Part shown: one piece after another, positions 62,499-64,000 of the stretch
Position numbering within the stretch: the stretch's first letter is position 1
Layout of the letters: every line of letters begins with the position of its first letter
Assembly: GCF_019059575.1 (NCBI RefSeq)
Contig: NW_024882935.1
Location: 62,001-126,000 of the forward strand
Direction of reading: 5' to 3'
DNA: 64,000 nucleotides
Origin: Amphibalanus amphitrite
Taxonomy: Eukaryota; Arthropoda; Thecostraca; Balanomorpha; Balanidae
The notes under the pieces: generated by a model
Told to the model about the DNA's origin: nothing
Database searches by the model: none
The model's input: the letters and a program-made list of their open reading frames with translations, nothing else
Program-made: the position numbers and the translations under genes

Positions 62499-63150
62499 CG
62501 TTGGATCCGTACCACACGTAAGCGGTCTGCGGACTGTCGAGGATGGTAGGCTGTGCCGCTCCACCTCTGTGTAGTGCGGCACAGTATCCTTCAAGTCGCC
62601 TGCTGCATGCTTTGGAGGAAAGGAACGCATTGGTTCAGGTTAGCGTTATTCCTACAGGCTACAATACAATTGGTCATCGGTCTATCATGTGATGGTTCTC
62701 GTTATACAATTTTATAAGCAATAATATAATTACATTCTGGGATTTGATGCGCGTATCACATTTATACCTTCCATGAAAGCCGAAGCCCTAAAGCAAAAGA
62801 AGCAGACGGTCTTAGACGGTCGTCTGACAGTCTGTCGACAAGTGCAATTAACGTTATTAAAGTCTTCTTACGAAATTCAGGCAACTAAGATATTTTGTGG
62901 TGGGGAAGGCATTTTCACAGCCTGTCAGGGCTGCGGGGTGAGTAAAGAGGTGGCGACTTTGAGCTGATTGAGTTCATTCGACCACCGGCCGGTGTGCCAA
63001 CTGCCGGAGGCAGCGGATGTCGGCTGTCGGCTGAGTCCGATCCGTGACGACTGACAAGCCTGGGCGTGTCTCAGTGCAATAGACCGGACCGAGAAAGTTA
63101 TACGGCCAACACTTTAACCCCGGGTGGTATCCTCCGATAGCTACCCTTAC
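62499..63150. other. intergenic sequence, nothing recognised
   Basis: One 15-base phrase (GGTAGGCTGTGCCGC, 62545-62559) is shared with 47016-47030. No gene seen. Confidence 0.4.
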
Positions 63151-64000
63151 CGCGACGGTTGTATTGTCAAAGCCCGGAACAAAGTAATATGATCAAGGTC
63201 AAGGATGACGATGGGTTGGCCCCGACTCCCGGGGATAAAGGGGACTGATGATATTTTACCAGTAAAACGCCGTTTGGGCGAAGAACGAGCGAGCGAGATA
63301 GTGAGCCCTGCACGTGCGGAAGGGCGAGAGGGTACTTCCAACGGGCTTGCGCAAAGCACCCTTCTAACCGGTCGCTAGCGGTGTACCAAATTTGAACGCA
63401 ATCGGCCCAGCCGTTCCTGAGATCTGGAAGCGGCACTCTGCACGTGCGCACGTGCAAACGGGGTCCAAACTGACTTTTGCACGGCACCCTACTAACTGGT
63501 CCCCAACCGTGTACCAAATTTGAGCGCAATCGGCCCAGCCGTTCTCGAGATCTGGGAGCGCCCCCTGCACGTGCGCACGTGCAGTAACACCTTAACCGCA
63601 ACACATGGGAATGCATCGCCTGGTGGGTGCCTACCTGTATGCCAAGTTTCAGCGAAATCGCCCCAGTAATTACCGAGTTATTAAAATGGGAACAAATTTG
63701 ACACCTCTTATTGTTGTATTTTGCACGTGCTCTGGGGGTGACCCACATGCATCGAAAGTATCCTGTTTTTGGTAGAAGGGATGCTGCTACCCTACAAAAA
63801 TTACCGCAAGTCAATCGCCCAAGCGGCTGCTGAGATATGAGCCTCTCAAAATCACTACTTTTGCAAAACAGCTTGAACACCCTTGACTTTTCGCGTGGCA
63901 CGTGCCACGACGGTCACTGAGGTGCATCAAAAGTAGTCAATTACGGGGTAGAAGGGATGGGGCTACCCAGCAAAAAAGACCGCAGGCCAATCGGTCCAGC
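63151..64000. repeat. diverged tandem-like repeat, unit about 120 bases
   Basis: Phrases of the form ACCAAATTTGAGCGCAATCG then GCCCAGCCGTT and GAGATCTGG recur at 63389 and 63509. Weaker versions lie at 63640 and 63798 and at the window edge (63975). CTGCACGTGCGCACGTGC palindromes lie between units. Minus-strand open frames here reflect the repeat and have no domain. Confidence 0.6.

Noticed and set aside
63167-63901. Minus-strand 244-codon gene
   Set aside because: Its peptide repeats the same Trp/Ala/Asp/Cys phrase with the 120-base unit; it reflects a repeat rather than a conserved protein.

Overview
The window is animal nuclear DNA, most likely from an arthropod and plausibly a crustacean. 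Genes are split by spliceosomal GT-AG introns, exons are strongly GC-rich, introns and spacers are AT-richer, and BEL/Pao, mariner, hAT-like and TTAA-type transposons are abundant. The species cannot be read from the sequence; a GC-rich crustacean such as a barnacle is only a guess.

Layout. (1) 1-20.9 kb, plus strand: the 3' part of a kinesin-14 gene of the KCBP/kinesin-C type (nine exons, frame-consistent, stop at 20851). Its first two large introns are packed with repeats: TTAA-flanked elements, mariner-type MITEs, a dead DD37E mariner transposon, a degenerate ZMYM1/TTF-like gene fragment and several minisatellites. (2) 21.4-27.1 kb, minus strand: a complete seven-exon gene for the mitochondrial ribosomal protein mS30/mL65 (MRPS30), tail to tail with the kinesin. 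About 0.5 kb upstream of its start, a tiny ATG exon on the plus strand suggests a divergent promoter. (3) 31.7-39.0 kb, plus strand: a Hippo/MST kinase gene; eleven exons are certain and exon 1 is a candidate, running from kinase domain to SARAH domain. (4) 39.6-43.9 kb, minus strand: a complete six-exon gene for the ribosome assembly factor MRTO4, tail to tail with Hippo. (5) 44-61 kb: a nested transposon complex. A TTAA element (46.3-60.2 kb) was split by BEL/Pao element A. Element A was in turn split by another TTAA element in its gag region and by an intact BEL/Pao element B in its 5' LTR. (6) 61-64 kb: another TTAA element, a TA-flanked MITE and a diverged tandem repeat.

The four host genes do ordinary work: microtubule motor, mitochondrial translation, growth-control kinase and 60S ribosome biogenesis. 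The unusual content is in the repeats. Most notable is a family of roughly 0.9-1.2 kb TTAA-flanked elements whose two ends each carry an oligo-G / short palindrome / oligo-C hairpin. The hairpin core differs between elements while pairing is largely kept. Their interiors are full of AGGTCA-like motifs, including exact triple DR1 arrays. A second pattern is that several splice donors, together with the adjoining exon end, are tandemly copied into the following intron. A third is a hAT-type MITE in Hippo intron 1 carrying about 18 TGA(C/G)TCA (AP-1-type) sites. All coordinates and phases were worked out by hand; no alignment or database search was possible.
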